Below are positions 13,658 through 24,707 of a DNA stretch of 64,000 nucleotides, piece after piece; positions within the stretch are counted from its first letter, which is position 1, and each line of letters starts with the position of its first letter. Source of the DNA: Inonotus obliquus (lineage: Eukaryota; Basidiomycota; Agaricomycetes; Hymenochaetales; Hymenochaetaceae). The notes under the pieces were generated by a model that saw nothing but the letters and a program-made list of their open reading frames with translations, did not search any database and was not told where the DNA came from. Made by a program: the position numbers and the translations under genes. Location of the stretch: positions 496,001 to 560,000 of the forward strand of contig JAJHTX010000012.1 in assembly GCA_032164295.1 (NCBI GenBank), read 5' to 3'.

Positions 13658-16600
13658 ATGAAGTATTTCTCAACAAGGGGCGATAGGAAAGAACTATCCT
13701 TCGAAGAGGTTCGATGCCAATTCCCATCCCTCCATACTCATAACTCATTGCTCATTAAACAACGATCCATTTAGACAGTTCTTACAGGACTAGCACCAGA
13801 TGGCGGGTTATACATCCCAGTAGAAATACCCAAACTACCAGAAGACTGGAAAACCAAGTGGTCCTCCTTATCCTTCCAGGAACTCTCATTCGAGATTTTA
13901 TCGCTTTTCATCGACCCAAAAGAGATATCACGAGATGATCTACGTATGCTCATAAACAAGTCTTATAGTACTTTCAGACATCCGGATATCACACCGTTGA
14001 AGAAGTTGGATGAGAGGTTAGGTGTACTTGAGTTGTTTCATGGGCCGACATTTGCGTTTAAGGATGTTGCGTTGCAGTTTCTTGGGAACTTGTTCGAGTT
14101 TTTTCTTCTTAGGAAGAATGAAGGGAAGAGGGAAGGGGAGGAGAGGGAAAAGTTGACTGTTGTTGGTGCGACTAGTGGTGATACCGGTAGGTACGTACAA
14201 AAGTCTAACCTTGATCTGATTTTATCCTGATTATATGCTGACTATATGCATTATGCGTTATGCAACTTTAAGTGCGGCGATATATGGATTGCGTAACAAA
14301 GCAGATATATCCATCTTTATCCTTCATCCAAAAGGACGTGTATCGCCTATCCAAGAGGCACAGATGACGACGGTAACGGATGATAATGTTTATAACGTTG
14401 CTGTTAAAGGTACCTTCGATGATTGTCAGGTATGTCTTACTTTCGCCTTCGTCCTTCGCGCTTTTGCCCTTCGCTTTCGCTCTTCGTCCTTCTCCTTTGC
14501 TTTTCGTCTGGTCTTTTAACCGCTTCCGTCTTCCGTCTTCCGTCTTCCGTCCTTCGTTTTTCCTTTTTCTCACACTTTTTTCGCAATCGCTCAATCGCTC
14601 AAATGATATTGCTTTATTATCAGGACATCGTAAAAGCTTTATTCGCCGATACCGAATTTAACAAAACTCATCACCTCGGAGCTATCAACTCGATTAACTG
14701 GGCTCGTATATTGGCACAAACAGTATACTACTTCCTTGCATATTTCCATGCTCGTCGGGAATTATTTCCGAGTTCTCCAGGAGTTGATGGAGGTGATGGA
14801 GATTTCGGAGGTGACGCCGACGCTACAATTCAACTGCAATTTGTAGTCCCAACAGGAAACTTTGGTGATATCCTAGCGGGTTACTACGCAAAACGTATGG
14901 GTCTACCTTGTGCTCGACTTGTGGTTGCGACGAATGAGAATGATATCCTTGCGAGGTTTTGGAGGAGTGGGAGATATGAGAAGAGTGCGGGTGCGGGTGA
15001 ATCTGTGGTCGTAGGTGCTGATGTAGGTGTTGAATCTGAAGCTGAAGGAGCTACGAAAGGTGTTGAAGCGGAAGGTCCCACGGAACCGGTAAACGGCGCG
15101 TCAGATGGTAAACAGGCGGGGGTGGGAGGTGGTGTTCGAGCGACGCTAAGTCCTGCTATGGATATCCTCGTATCGAGTAACTTTGAACGGCTGTTGTGGT
15201 ATCTGGCGTTCGAAGCTACCGGTACTGCCAGCACCGAGGAACAGGCCGAGGATCGCAAGGATAGCAAGGATAGTAAGAATCGCATAGCTGCGTGCGAGAC
15301 TGTAGCAGGGTGGATGAATAAAGTGAAGAAAGATGGACAAGTTGAAGTTCCAAAACATGTTTTGGAACTTGCAAGGAGGGATTTCGTTGCTGAGAGGATA
15401 TCTGATCAACAGGTGAGTCATGCAAACACAAAACTATAAGAATCTTTCTCTTCGATACTAGGTACAAGAACTGATTTAATGTCTCGATATTATATAGACT
15501 ATTGAAACGATACGGTCGTTTTACAAGTCGTCTTCGTCGTATATTGCAGACCCGCATACGAGTGTCGGACTCTCGGCTGCTAGAATCGTATCTAACCAAA
15601 AGTACGTTCGTTCCATTGTTATTTTGATTCATCTTCTTCCTTCTTCCTTCTTCCTTCTTCCTTCATCTCTCCTCCCTTCTACCCGGTATCGACCCTCGAT
15701 CTTACGTTACCTCACTTACTCACACCCTCCTTCATTTTCAAACAGCCCACCAACAACAGTGCAAATAGTTCTATCAACCGCCCACCCTGCAAAGTTCTCC
15801 GAAGCCGTTTGTCAAGCTCTTACAAACGAACCTCATTCCAGTTTTGATTTTGAGCGTGACGTGTTACCGGAGGAGTTTAAGGGTTTGTTAGAACGTGAAC
15901 GAAGGGTTATCGATGTTGAGCGACCTGACGTGGATTTGGTGAAAAGGGTCATTGTTGAGAGGAGTGTAGCCGTAAAGGATGTAGGTGTGAAGAGGGAAAG
16001 AAGACGAATTGTAGTTCTCATTTCAGGTTCAGGTATGTCTCACGCCCCCTCCCTCCAAACATAAAACGCATGCATGCTGACGGGATGAAAAACCCAGGAA
16101 CGAACCTCCAAGCACTCATCAGCGCACAAAACACACCATCACTCCCAAACTCCCAAATCGTTCTAGTCATCTCAAACCGAAAAGCAGCATACGGTTTAAC
16201 TCGCGCTCAATCTTCCAATCCACCTATTCCAACGTCTTACCTCGCTCTACAACCTTATCTAAAGTCGAATCCCCATAAAACAAGGGAAGACTACGATGCG
16301 GAGGTCGCTCGTATTGTGCTTGACGCAGACCCGGATGTGGTTGTTTTAGCTGGATGGATGCACATTTTCAGCGAAGCGTTTTTGGATAGGGTTGAAGAAG
16401 CTGGTAAAATCCGCGGGAAGAAGATACCAGTTATCAACTTACACCCTGCTCTTCCTGGAGCTTTTGACGGTTCAAACGCTATTCAACGATCTTATGATGC
16501 TTATCGACGAGGGGAGGTTGATAGAGTGGGCGTTATGGTTCATAGAGTTGTTAGGGAAGTGGATAGGGGTGAACCGGTTGTTGTTAGGGAAGTACAAGCT

Positions 16601-16744
16601 GAGAAGGGGGAAGGCTTGGAATTGGATATGTTTGAGGAGAAGGTGCATAGAGTTGAGTGGGAGGTTATTGTTGAGGCTACCAGGAAGGTGTTGGATGAAG
16701 TTGAGAGGGAGAACGAGCGGGAGGGGGATGAAAGGGAAACGTGA
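13658..16744 (+). CDS. threonine synthase fused to phosphoribosylglycinamide formyltransferase
   Basis: Two enzymes appear in one frame. The N-terminal part is a PLP threonine synthase (O-phosphohomoserine to threonine). It runs from MKYFSTRGDRKELSFEE|TVLTGLAPDGGLYIP to HGPTFAFKDVALQFL (Lys of FKD binds PLP), VGATSGDTGSAAIYGL, FVVPTGNFGDILAGYYAK, and the C-terminal FDFERDVLPEEFKGLL and ERRVIDVERPDVDLVKRVI. Without a stop, about 20 residues later, comes a GAR formyltransferase (Ade8/PurN, third step of purine synthesis): RRIVVLISGSG|TNLQALI, VISNRKAAYGL, VVVLAGWMHIFSEAFLD, VINLHPALPGAFDG (active-site Asn/His) and VDRGEPVVVREV. The intron at about 16034-16098 (donor GTATGT, acceptor CCCAG) rebuilds the GSGTN nucleotide loop. 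About seven exons. A Gly/Glu/Ala-rich insert (about 14990-15140) sits inside the synthase. Yeast makes these as separate proteins (Thr4, Ade8). Confidence 0.9.
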
Positions 16745-17795
16745 AATACGAAATACGGTATACGGAAAGGAAGAAGTACTGATACTAGTACTGATGATTT
16801 ATAGAGAGTTACATGTATATCACATATTTATATTTGTATTACCTTGTCGTCGAATCCAAAAATGCTCGCTCTCCCAGTCCAGACAGTATTACATAGTTCG
16901 AGTCCATACAAAAGTTTCCTTCACTCCAAGTCGACGATTGGAACTTCTCAACGAAGGTCAATTGTTGGTTTTCGAGTCTTGATCCCTCACTGGCACGTCC
17001 GAGTACTCGCAGGGGTTTGCGGGATCGTCGTCTGTTCCGATCCCGATCATGGAGATCCTCCGCGTCCATCTCGGAGGACTCCGAGGAGTATCTCAAAGCT
17101 CAAAGAGAGAGAGCGCAGCCAAGCATTAATATTGATCAAAGTTTTCTCGGGCCGTTGAAATATGCAAGGACAGCTAGGTTCGGAGATTCGTTTCAGCGTA
17201 AGTATCCCAAGAATGATGGCTGACCAGTACATAGGGACGGTCGCAACAACAACAGCGGTTTTCCGACCTACCCATGATTTCAATAAATTTGTCGATAAAA
17301 TGTAGGGTGCCAACGCCAACTAACTTCTAGCTTCTTTCCAGACTCTCAGATACTCTTAGATGTCTTGTCAACGGACGGATTATAAGCAAGATAGGAGCAT
17401 GTAGTTGTTACTGGATTATTATCGCACGTTTCTTATAATGTACTACAAAAATTGTACTCAATCACAGGTACTACTGTGATATTCCGAGTCTTAAACCCCA
17501 ACTCCACTTCCTGTAAGATCCACGATTTGTTACCTTCCTCTTTTTCTGGATCTGTCGAGAATACCACGAACGGTTTCGACGGCCTTGTCCGTCAAGGATT
17601 TTGGTTTCTAAACGAAATGAACGTAAGCTCTAGACGTGAGTAGGAAAGCCACTCCAAATCGGTGGTGGTAAACGTGCGCAAAGAGAGACCTACTAAAGGA
17701 TTTTTCAGCGCTTCTGGGTCCTCCCTACAGGTGGTGTGACGTGAGCAAGACGTGCAGGAAAGCCGCTCCAGATCGGTGCGCGTTGAAAGAGGGAC
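16745..17795. other. 3' flank and start of the repeat block
   Basis: A segment at about 16985-17215 recurs at 18747-18970 in the same orientation, with about 85-90% identity by eye. Both copies contain tcgcaggggtttgcgg and gatcctccgcgtccatctc. A second segment at about 17350-17520 (tagatgtcttgtcaacgga...) recurs at about 19080, 21130 and 23255. Small minus-strand frames cross these copies but are not conserved in frame. I call no gene here. Confidence 0.55.
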
Positions 17796-18158
17796 CTACT
17801 TCATTTTTCTGAGAAGAAAATCTAGTGCCAATATAGGAGTATAGAAGCGAACTTCGCCATTTGAGATAATTAATTCATCGGACGAAGTGTAAGCTACATT
17901 TATTTTATTTCAGTTGATCATTCAGTGCCGGAAAGCCAATCCTCACCTGCAGCTGTGTAATTACCGCCCCTGTTCTCAACCTTCCGAACTATGATGGCAT
18001 GCACCTTACCAATATCTGAGCCTGGTAGAGCCACGATTAGAGGAAGGAGAGGCACGAAAATTAGAGGACTCGCGTTCAAAGAATTCGATGACTTTCTGGT
18101 CACCACGTGGGTTAGCCTTTGTATACTTGATAGGCGACCACGACAAGTCTAGACTCAT
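17796..18158 (-). CDS. small unknown family protein, copy S1
   Basis: Three-exon gene for about 85 residues; I do not recognise the family. Exon 1 (ATG at 18158) gives MSLDLSWSPIKYTKANPRGD then QKVIEFFE. Exon 2 gives SDIGKVHAIIVRKVENRGGN then YTAA. Exon 3 gives AYTSSDELIISNGEVRFYTP and ends LLRKMK-stop. Intron 1 starts with GCGAGT, a GC donor, and ends TACCAG. Intron 2 starts GTGAGG and ends AATGTAG. Both introns are phase 1, as in the sister copies. A TATA-like box lies about 70 bp upstream (18224-18231). Predicted pattern is helix, strand, strand, strand, helix. There is no signal peptide, membrane segment or CaaX end. Evidence is conservation of frame, splice sites and promoter between copies, not homology to a known protein. 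Confidence 0.6.
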
Positions 18159-19538
18159 CGATAGAGCGTTTACAGTCTAGGGGATAGAAACAATTGAAAG
18201 GCAAAGATGGCAGATGCTACAGTATTGTATAGGAGGAAAGCAGCCCCACCAGGGAAAGACGCAATGGTAACCTGGATGGTGCAAAGTGAGGTGCTTTGCA
18301 ATATGGAATGCCCCGAAACTGGAAGCGGACAGGCCGTAGTATTCTTACGTGCCGTTTCTGCTTTCCGTCACATCAAATATCAATTGAGCCATACAGAGTC
18401 ATTGAAAGATATGAGACCAAGTGGTTCGCAGGAGAACTCGACGAGACAGAATGTGTTGAGCATGAAGAGGGGTATTTGCTTTGCAGATGCATACCACGCC
18501 ACGCAATGTAGCGAGTAGCAAAGCTGCTGCTGTCGTGCGGTCCTCAGGCTCAGTCTCTGGACCGCACCCCCGTACACATCATCGAGAATTTGAAGGTCTT
18601 TAGTGAATTTTGATTCATGGTTGTAGCGCAAAGTGGTTAGAGCGACGTCTTGAGAATGGAAAAGGATAACGATGAGGGCGTGAGTGAGAAGAGAAGCTTT
18701 GATAGATCAGGTCAGATCAGGGGGACGACTCAGACAACGAAAAGGACTGGCACGTCCGAGTACTCGCAGGGGTTTGCGGATCGTCGTCTGTTCCGATCCC
18801 AATCATGGAGATCCTCCGCGTCCATCTCGGAGGACTGAGGAGTGTCTCAAAGCTCAAAGAGAGAAAGCGCAGCCAAGCATTAAAATTGGTCAAAGTTTGG
18901 CCGTTGAAATATGCAAGACAACTAGATTCGGAGATTCGTTTCAGCGTATATATACGGTATCCCAAGTATGAGTACATAGGGGACGGACGCAACAACAGCA
19001 GCGGTTTTCCGACTCACCCATGATTTCAATAAGTTTGTCGGATGCCAAACTTCCAGCTTTCCAGCTTCTTACCAGACTCTTAGATGTCTTGTCAACGGAT
19101 CACAAGCAAAATGTGAGTATGTTAGTTGTTACCGGATTATTATCACTCTCGTATTACTGCATTATCTAATAATGGACTACAAGAAATGTACTCAATCACA
19201 AGAACTATGCAATTCCGAGTCTTTAATCCTAACGCTACTTCCTGTATCAACTGACAAGCTCACTAATATAATTGTACATCTTAAGAAGATCTACGATTTT
19301 TCATGACCTTCTGTTGATGTCTTACCCCGTATGGGGATGGATGATGATGGGGAAAGCTCCAACTTCATGCGAATTTCCTGTGTCTAAACGAAATGAGCGT
19401 AAGCAAGACGTGTTTAGGAAAGCTGCTCCAAATCGGTGGTGGTAAAAAAAGACCTACCGGATTGTTACTCAATTCTGGATATTTCCTACAGGTGGAATGA
19501 GACGGACGAAAGCCGGTCCAGATTACATAAAGAGGGAC
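18159..19538. repeat. duplicated promoter/upstream region of the small-protein gene
   Basis: About 18184-18640 is the upstream region of copy S1. It is closely matched upstream of the copies at 19.8, 21.9, 24.4 and 53.6 kb. 18747-18970 repeats 16985-17215. About 19060-19330 opens the next unit. Plus-strand frames such as 18207-18518 (MADATVLYRRKAAPPG...) are antisense to the conserved promoter and are not called. Confidence 0.6.
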
Positions 19539-21115
19539 CTACTCCATAGCAAATGGTGCGTGATTTCCCCAGGAGTCAGCTCGGATGATTCTATCATCAT
19601 CATTGGCTGAAGTGAAAGCTACGTCATATTTATTTAGTTGATCATCCGGTGTTCACCTGCAGCAACGTAGCCAAACGGCCCTGACAGGCACGAAAATCAT
19701 AGGACTCGCCTCTTTAAAGAACTCGATGACTTTCTGGTTACCACGTGGGTTAGCCCTTGTATACACAACCTCTTCCGTGGTACTCATCGATAGAGCGTTT
19801 ACAGTCTAGGGGATAGAAACGATTATGGCAGATGCTACAGTATTGTATAGGAGGAAAGCAGCCCCACCAGGCAAAGACGCAATGGTAACCTGGATGGTGC
19901 AAAGTCAGGTGCTTTGCAATACGTATGTTGGAGACGGACACGCCGCAGTATTCTTACATGCCGTTTCTGCGTTACGGTACATCAAATATCAATTGAGCTA
20001 TACAGAGTCATTGAAAGATATGAGACCAAGTGTTTCGCAGGAGAACTCGACGAGACAGAATGTGTTGAGCAAGTGTTTGCAGATGCATACCACACCACGC
20101 AAAGTAGCGAGTAGCAAAGCTGCTGTCGTGCGGTCCTCAGACTCAGTCCCTGGACCGCACCGGCGCACCCCCGTACACATCAACGAGAAGTTGAAGGTTT
20201 TTCTTGAATTTTGGTTCATGGTTGTAGCGCAAAGGGGTTAGAGCGACGTTTGAGAGTGAGACGACTCAGACAACGAAAAGGGGAGAGGAACAGAATAGTA
20301 TAGTATAGGGGAGTAACAAAGCGGGCCAAGCGAGGTATCTAAACATATTCGGAGACGATGACATACGGTCACAGTGAGCAAGCCGGATGCAATTTGGGGC
20401 ACGATACTTTCTCTAGTAGTGAGGGGTGAGGCGGTGTGGTGTGGTATGGACGTACGTATTATGAGTGACCTTGACCGCACCACACTCATGCACGATGCGA
20501 ATACGATCGCGGGGAAGTCCGCTGGCCGACTCACCTGCGTAGGCTGGTCTCCATGTTGCTGGTAGGCTGAGTTTGACTTCCAAGTTGGGATCCCTTGGAT
20601 CGTTACCTCACATCATACATGACGATGTCATGGTGTGGACACTGAAAGACCGTCACGTGGCATGAGATATCTCCCAGATTTTGACTTTTCGCACTCTCGG
20701 ATCTCACAAGTATACTACACTACTTTTCAGAAGACATTCATCCTGCTACTTTTCACTGCTGAGGAGATGGATGACATGCCGAAAGAGAGACTCACTGCAT
20801 TCAGACTTGCCTCGTGAGCATATGGGCTGTATCCGCCTTCGCCTGTTTTGAAGTCTTGCCCACAAACAGTTTTGCACCGTAGCTCTCTTTCGGCCTACTG
20901 ACTTACTCTTGGAGCCTGATAGAGAACGGTTAAAGGAAGGAGAGGAAAATGTTCTAAGCGGACTCAATTCAGCTTACAGCATTGTTACGTTACCGTCATG
21001 ACAAGCTAGTGGATCCCTTATCGTTCACCCACAACACAGCAACAAGGCTTCATGGAGAATGCAAGGAAACAATATATTCATCAATAAAATGCAGGATGCC
21101 GACTAAACGTCTAGT
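19060..21115. repeat. tandem duplication unit, first copy
   Basis: About 2.1 kb, followed directly by a second copy at about 21116-23262; the offset is constant at 2,126-2,127 bp over 20238-21170. The upstream 1.3 kb of the unit is almost identical in both copies, while the gene part has diverged by indels. The unit carries copy S2, its promoter region, and further upstream a segment with a conserved exon-like stretch GSQLGSQTQPTSNMETSLRR before GTGAGT near 20540 (minus). Confidence 0.85.
19539..19787 (-). pseudogene. small unknown family protein, decayed copy S2
   Basis: The gene starts like its sisters (ATG at 19787: MSTTEEVVYTRANPRGNQ then KVIEFFK). It then has a two-base insertion before the GCGAGT donor, and most of exon 2 is deleted: only GCCGTTTGGCTACGTTGCTGCAG remains. 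The second donor has also changed (GTGAAC for GTGAGG). Exon 3 is still readable (AFTSANDDDRIIRADSWG) up to a stop at 19539. It is probably non-functional. Confidence 0.6.
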
Positions 21116-23262
21116 TCTTGCCAGACTTTCAGATGTCTTGTCAACGGATCACAAGCAAAATGTGAGTATGTTAGTTGTTACTGGATTATTATCACTCTCG
21201 TATTACTGCATTATCTAATAATGGACTTCAAGAAATGTACTCAATTACAAGAACTATGCAATTCCGAGTCTTTAATCCTAACGCTACTTCCTGTATCAAC
21301 TGACAAGCTCACTAATATAGTTGAACACCTTAAGAAGATCTACGATTTCTTAGGGCCTTCTGTTGGTTTACTCCGTATGGGGAGGGATATGGTACGCCCC
21401 AACTTTATGCGAGATCCGTGATTCTAAACGAAATGAGCGTAAGCAAGACGTGTTTAGGAAAGCTACTGCAAATAAATTGGTGGTGGTAAATGTGCGCAAA
21501 GAGAGACCTACAGCAATGTTACTCAGCAATTCTGGATGTTCCCTACAGGTGGAATGAGACGAAAGCCGCTCCAGATTACATAAAGAGAGACCTACTTCAT
21601 AGCTTTAAGAAGACCATCTAGTGCCTCATGAGCAGTCTTAAATGGACTGCCGGGTGGTTTCAGCTAGCATGATTCTATCCCCGGCTGAAGTGAAAGCTAC
21701 GTCATATTTATTTAGTTGATCATCCGGTGCCGGCAAGCCGATCCTCACCTTCAGCAAAAACGACTCTTCTTCCTTACAAGTCCCGATAAAATGCACCTCA
21801 CCAATATCTGGGCCTGATAGGACCACGGTTAGGGGGAAGGACTCACCATTAAAGAACTCGATGACTTTCTGGTTACCACGTGGGTTAGCCCTTGAATACA
21901 CAACCTCTTCCCTGGCACTCATCGATAGAGCGTTTACAGCCTAGGGGATAGAAACGATTATAGCAGATGCTACAGTATTCTATAGGAGGAAAGCAGCCTC
22001 ACCAGGCAAAGACGCAATGGTAATCTGGATGGTGCAAAGTCAGGTGCTTTGCAATACGTATGTTGGAGACGGACACGCCGCAGTATTCTTACATGCCGTT
22101 TCTGCGTTCCGGTACATCAAATATCAATTGAGCTATACAGAGTCATTGAAAGATATGGGACCAAGTGTTTCGCAGGAGAACTCGACGAGACAGAATGTGT
22201 TGAGCAAGTGTTTGCAGATGCATACCACACCACGCAATGTAGCGAGTAGCAAAGCTGCTGTCGTGCGGTCCTCAGACTCAGTTCCTGGACCGCACTCCCG
22301 ACACATCAACGAGAAGTTGAAGGTCTTTCTTGAATCCTGGTTCATGGTTGTAGCGCAAAGGGTTTAGAGCGACGTTTGAGAGTGAGACGACTCAGACAAC
22401 GAAAAGGGGAGAGGAACAGAATAGTATAGTATAGGGGAGTAACAAAGCGGGCCAAGCGAGGTATCTAAACATATTCGGAGACGATGACATACGGTCACAG
22501 TGAGCAAGCCGGATGCAATTTGGGGCACGATACTTTCTCTAGTAGTGAGGGGTGAGGCGGTGTGGTGTGGTATGGACGTACGTATTATGAGTGACCTTGA
22601 CCGCACCACACTCATGCACGATGCGAATACGATCGCGGGGAAGTCCGCTGGCCGACTCACCTGCGTAGGCTGGTCTCCATGTTGCTGGTAGGCTGAGTTT
22701 GACTTCCAAGTTGGGATCCCTTGGATCGTTACCTCACATCATACATGACGATGTCATGGTGGTGGACACTGAAAGACCGTCACGTGGCATGAGAGATCTC
22801 GCAGATTTTGACTTTTCGCACTCTCGGATCTCACAAGTATACTACACTACTTTTCAGAAGACATTCATCCTGCTACTTTTCACTGCTGAGGAGATGGATG
22901 ACATGCCGAAAGAGAGACTCACTGCATTGAGACTTGCCTCGTGAGCATATGGGCTGTATCCGCCTTCGCCTGTTTTGAAGTCTTGCCCACAAACAGTTTT
23001 GCACCGTAGCTCTCTTTCGGCCTACTGACTTACTCTTGGAGCCTGATAGAGAACGGTTAAAGGAAGGAGAGGAAAATGTTCTAAGCGGACTCAATTCAGC
23101 TTACAGCATTGTTACGTTACCGTCATGACAAGCTAGTGGATCCCTTATCGTTCACCCACAACACAGCAACAAGGCTTCATGGAGAATGCAAGGAAACAAT
23201 ATATTCATCAATAAAATGCAGGATGCCGACTAAACGTCTAGTTCTTGCCAGACTTTCAGATG
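21116..23262. repeat. tandem duplication unit, second copy
   Basis: Second copy of the unit at 19060-21115. It carries small-family gene S3. A third, truncated start of the same unit follows at about 23263-23460. Confidence 0.85.
21638..21922 (-). CDS. small unknown family protein, copy S3 (uninterrupted frame)
   Basis: The whole gene is one open frame of 94 codons (ATG at 21922, stop at 21638). It starts MSAREEVVYSRANPRGNQ then KVIEFFNG; later comes PDIGEVHFIGTCKEEESF and it ends AETTRQSI. In sister copies the same region is split by two introns. Here the first intron is only 33 nt (GTGAGTCC to CTATCAG, a multiple of three, so reading through keeps the frame). Exon 2 is shifted so that the family frame of exon 3 (AFTSAGDR) is reached only if intron 2 is kept. 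So either the copy has become intronless by retention, or it is a pseudogene that happens to be open. The promoter region is conserved; the TATA element is altered to TATAGAAT. Confidence 0.5.
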   Translation of the reverse strand: MSAREEVVYSRANPRGNQKVIEFFNGESFPLTVVLSGPDIGEVHFIGTCKEEESFLLKVRIGLPAPDDQLNKYDVAFTSAGDRIMLAETTRQSI

Positions 23263-23599
23263 TCTTGTCAATGGATTGCAAGCAAAATGTGAGTATGTTT
23301 CTGGATTATCACTCTCGTGTTATTGCACTTTTCTTATAAAGTACTACAAGAATTGTACTCTATCACAAGCACTGTGCAATTCCGAGTCTTTAACCCTAAC
23401 TCCACTTCCTGCATCAACCAACAAGCTCACTAATATTATTGTACTCCCTTATACGATCTGTAACTAGTTCCCCGCGCGGTGACCTATGTTGGCCGAGTTC
23501 GGGTCCCTGAACAGAATGAACATAAGCAAGACGCGCAGAAAAGCAAGACTTAGAAAAGCTGCTCCAGATCGGTGCCGGTAAACGCGCTGAAAGAGAGAC

Positions 23600-24379
23600 C
23601 TACATCATCAGAGTTAAGAGGGCTGCTATTGCCTCGCCAACATCATTGAATGGTGTCCCAGTCGACCCGGCTTCACCGGAGATACGGCGGCTGTGAACTG
23701 TGCAGATTGGGTAACCAAGTAAACTGTAAGCTACCTCATGTTTATTTAGTCGATCATCCGGTGTCGGCAAGCCAATCCTCACCTGCAGCCTCGTATTTAT
23801 AGGCCGGGTTTTCACTCTTCCAACCCCTGATAAAATACACCATATGTTTACCTGGGCCTAATGACCTACTCTTTGGGCCTGATAGAGCCATAGTTAGAGG
23901 AAGGAGAGGCAAGAGCATTAGAGGACTCACTATTGAAGAATTGTTTAACCCCTTTTCTTGCACCATATGATACTTCGCAATCCCTATAACATAGAACGTC
24001 TTGCGAACGCAAATGGAAAGAGTACCCAATGAAGACAATGAGAGCTTCTATTGCCTCGTCAGTAGACTTGGGCCCTTCTTCACGCCAGTGAAGTGTGCAG
24101 ATTGTGACTCCACGTGAATCGTAAGCTACCTCGTATTAATTAGTTGATCATCCAGTGCCGGCAAGCCAATCCTCACCTGCAGCAATGTATTTGTATTCCC
24201 CGGTTTCATCCTTCCAAGTCCTGATAGAATGCACCTCAGCGCTACTTGAGCCTGGTAGAGCCATGATTAGAGGAAGGAGAGGCAAGAGAATTAGAGGACT
24301 CGCCTTTAAAGAACTCGATGACTTTCTGGTTACCACGTGGGTTAGCCCTTGTATACTCAACCGTTTCCGTGGTATTCAT
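23600..24379 (-). CDS. small unknown family protein, two fused modules (S5-S4)
   Basis: Five exons encode about 165 residues with two family modules in series. Module 1: MNTTETVEYTRANPRGNQ then KVIEFFKG, SSSAEVHSIRTWKDETGEYK, YIAA, and AYDSRGVTICTLHWREEGPK STDEAIEALIVFIG. The same exon then reads on without a stop into module 2: YRDCEVSYGARKGVKQFFNS, GPGKHMVYFIRGWKSENPAY, KYEAA, AYSLLGYPICTVHS, ending FNDVGEAIAALLTLMM. All four introns are phase 1. Intron 1 of module 1 has a GC donor (GCGAGT) and intron 1 of module 2 the normal GTGAGT. Intron 2 of each starts GTGAGGATTGGCTTGCCG and ends GAGGTAG. A TATA box (TATAAAA) lies about 70 bp upstream. Function unknown; no secretion or membrane signal. 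Confidence 0.62.
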
Positions 24380-24446
24380 CAATAGAACGTTTACAGTCTA
24401 GGTGATAGGAACAATTGAAAAGGCAAAGATGGCAGATGCTACAGTA

Positions 24447-24453
24447 TTTTATA
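24447..24453 (-). promoter_or_regulatory. TATA box of small-family gene S5-S4
   Basis: TATAAAA on the minus strand, 68-74 bp before the ATG at 24379. It is followed by TACTGTAGCATCTGCC, which is conserved before every minus-strand copy. The same box lies at 53701-53707. Copies S1 and S3 have TATACAAT and TATAGAAT in its place. Confidence 0.7.
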
Positions 24454-24707
24454 GGAGGAAAGCAGCCCCACCAGGGAAAGACGCAATGGTAACCTGGATG
24501 GTGCAAAGTGAGGTGCTTTGCAGTATGGAATGTCCCGAAATTGGAAGTGGACAGGCCGCAGTATTCTTACATGCCGTTTCTGCGTTCCGGTACATCAAAT
24601 ATCAATCGAGCTATACAAAGTCATTGAAAGCTATGAGATCAAGTGGTTCGCAGGAGAACTCGACGAGACAGAATGTGTTGAGCATGAAGTGGGCTTTGCA
24701 GATGCAT

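Noticed and set aside
14423..14640. N-terminal extension of the threonine synthase frame (MSGMSYFRLRPSRFCPSLSLF...)
   Set aside because: It is intron sequence: donor CAG|GTATGT and acceptor TTATCAG restore DDCQ|DIVKALF of the family, and the text is pyrimidine-rich low complexity.
18207..18518. Plus-strand frame MADATVLYRRKAAPPG..., repeated at 19825, 24402 and other copies
   Set aside because: It is antisense to the conserved TATA promoter region of the minus-strand small genes. Its frame is broken differently in each copy, and its start lies at the promoter.
20238..20534. Identical 98-codon minus-strand frames at 20238-20534 and 22364-22660
   Set aside because: Identity is explained by the recent 2.1-kb duplication. 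The equivalent region at 54.2-54.4 kb does not keep the frame, so coding is not supported.
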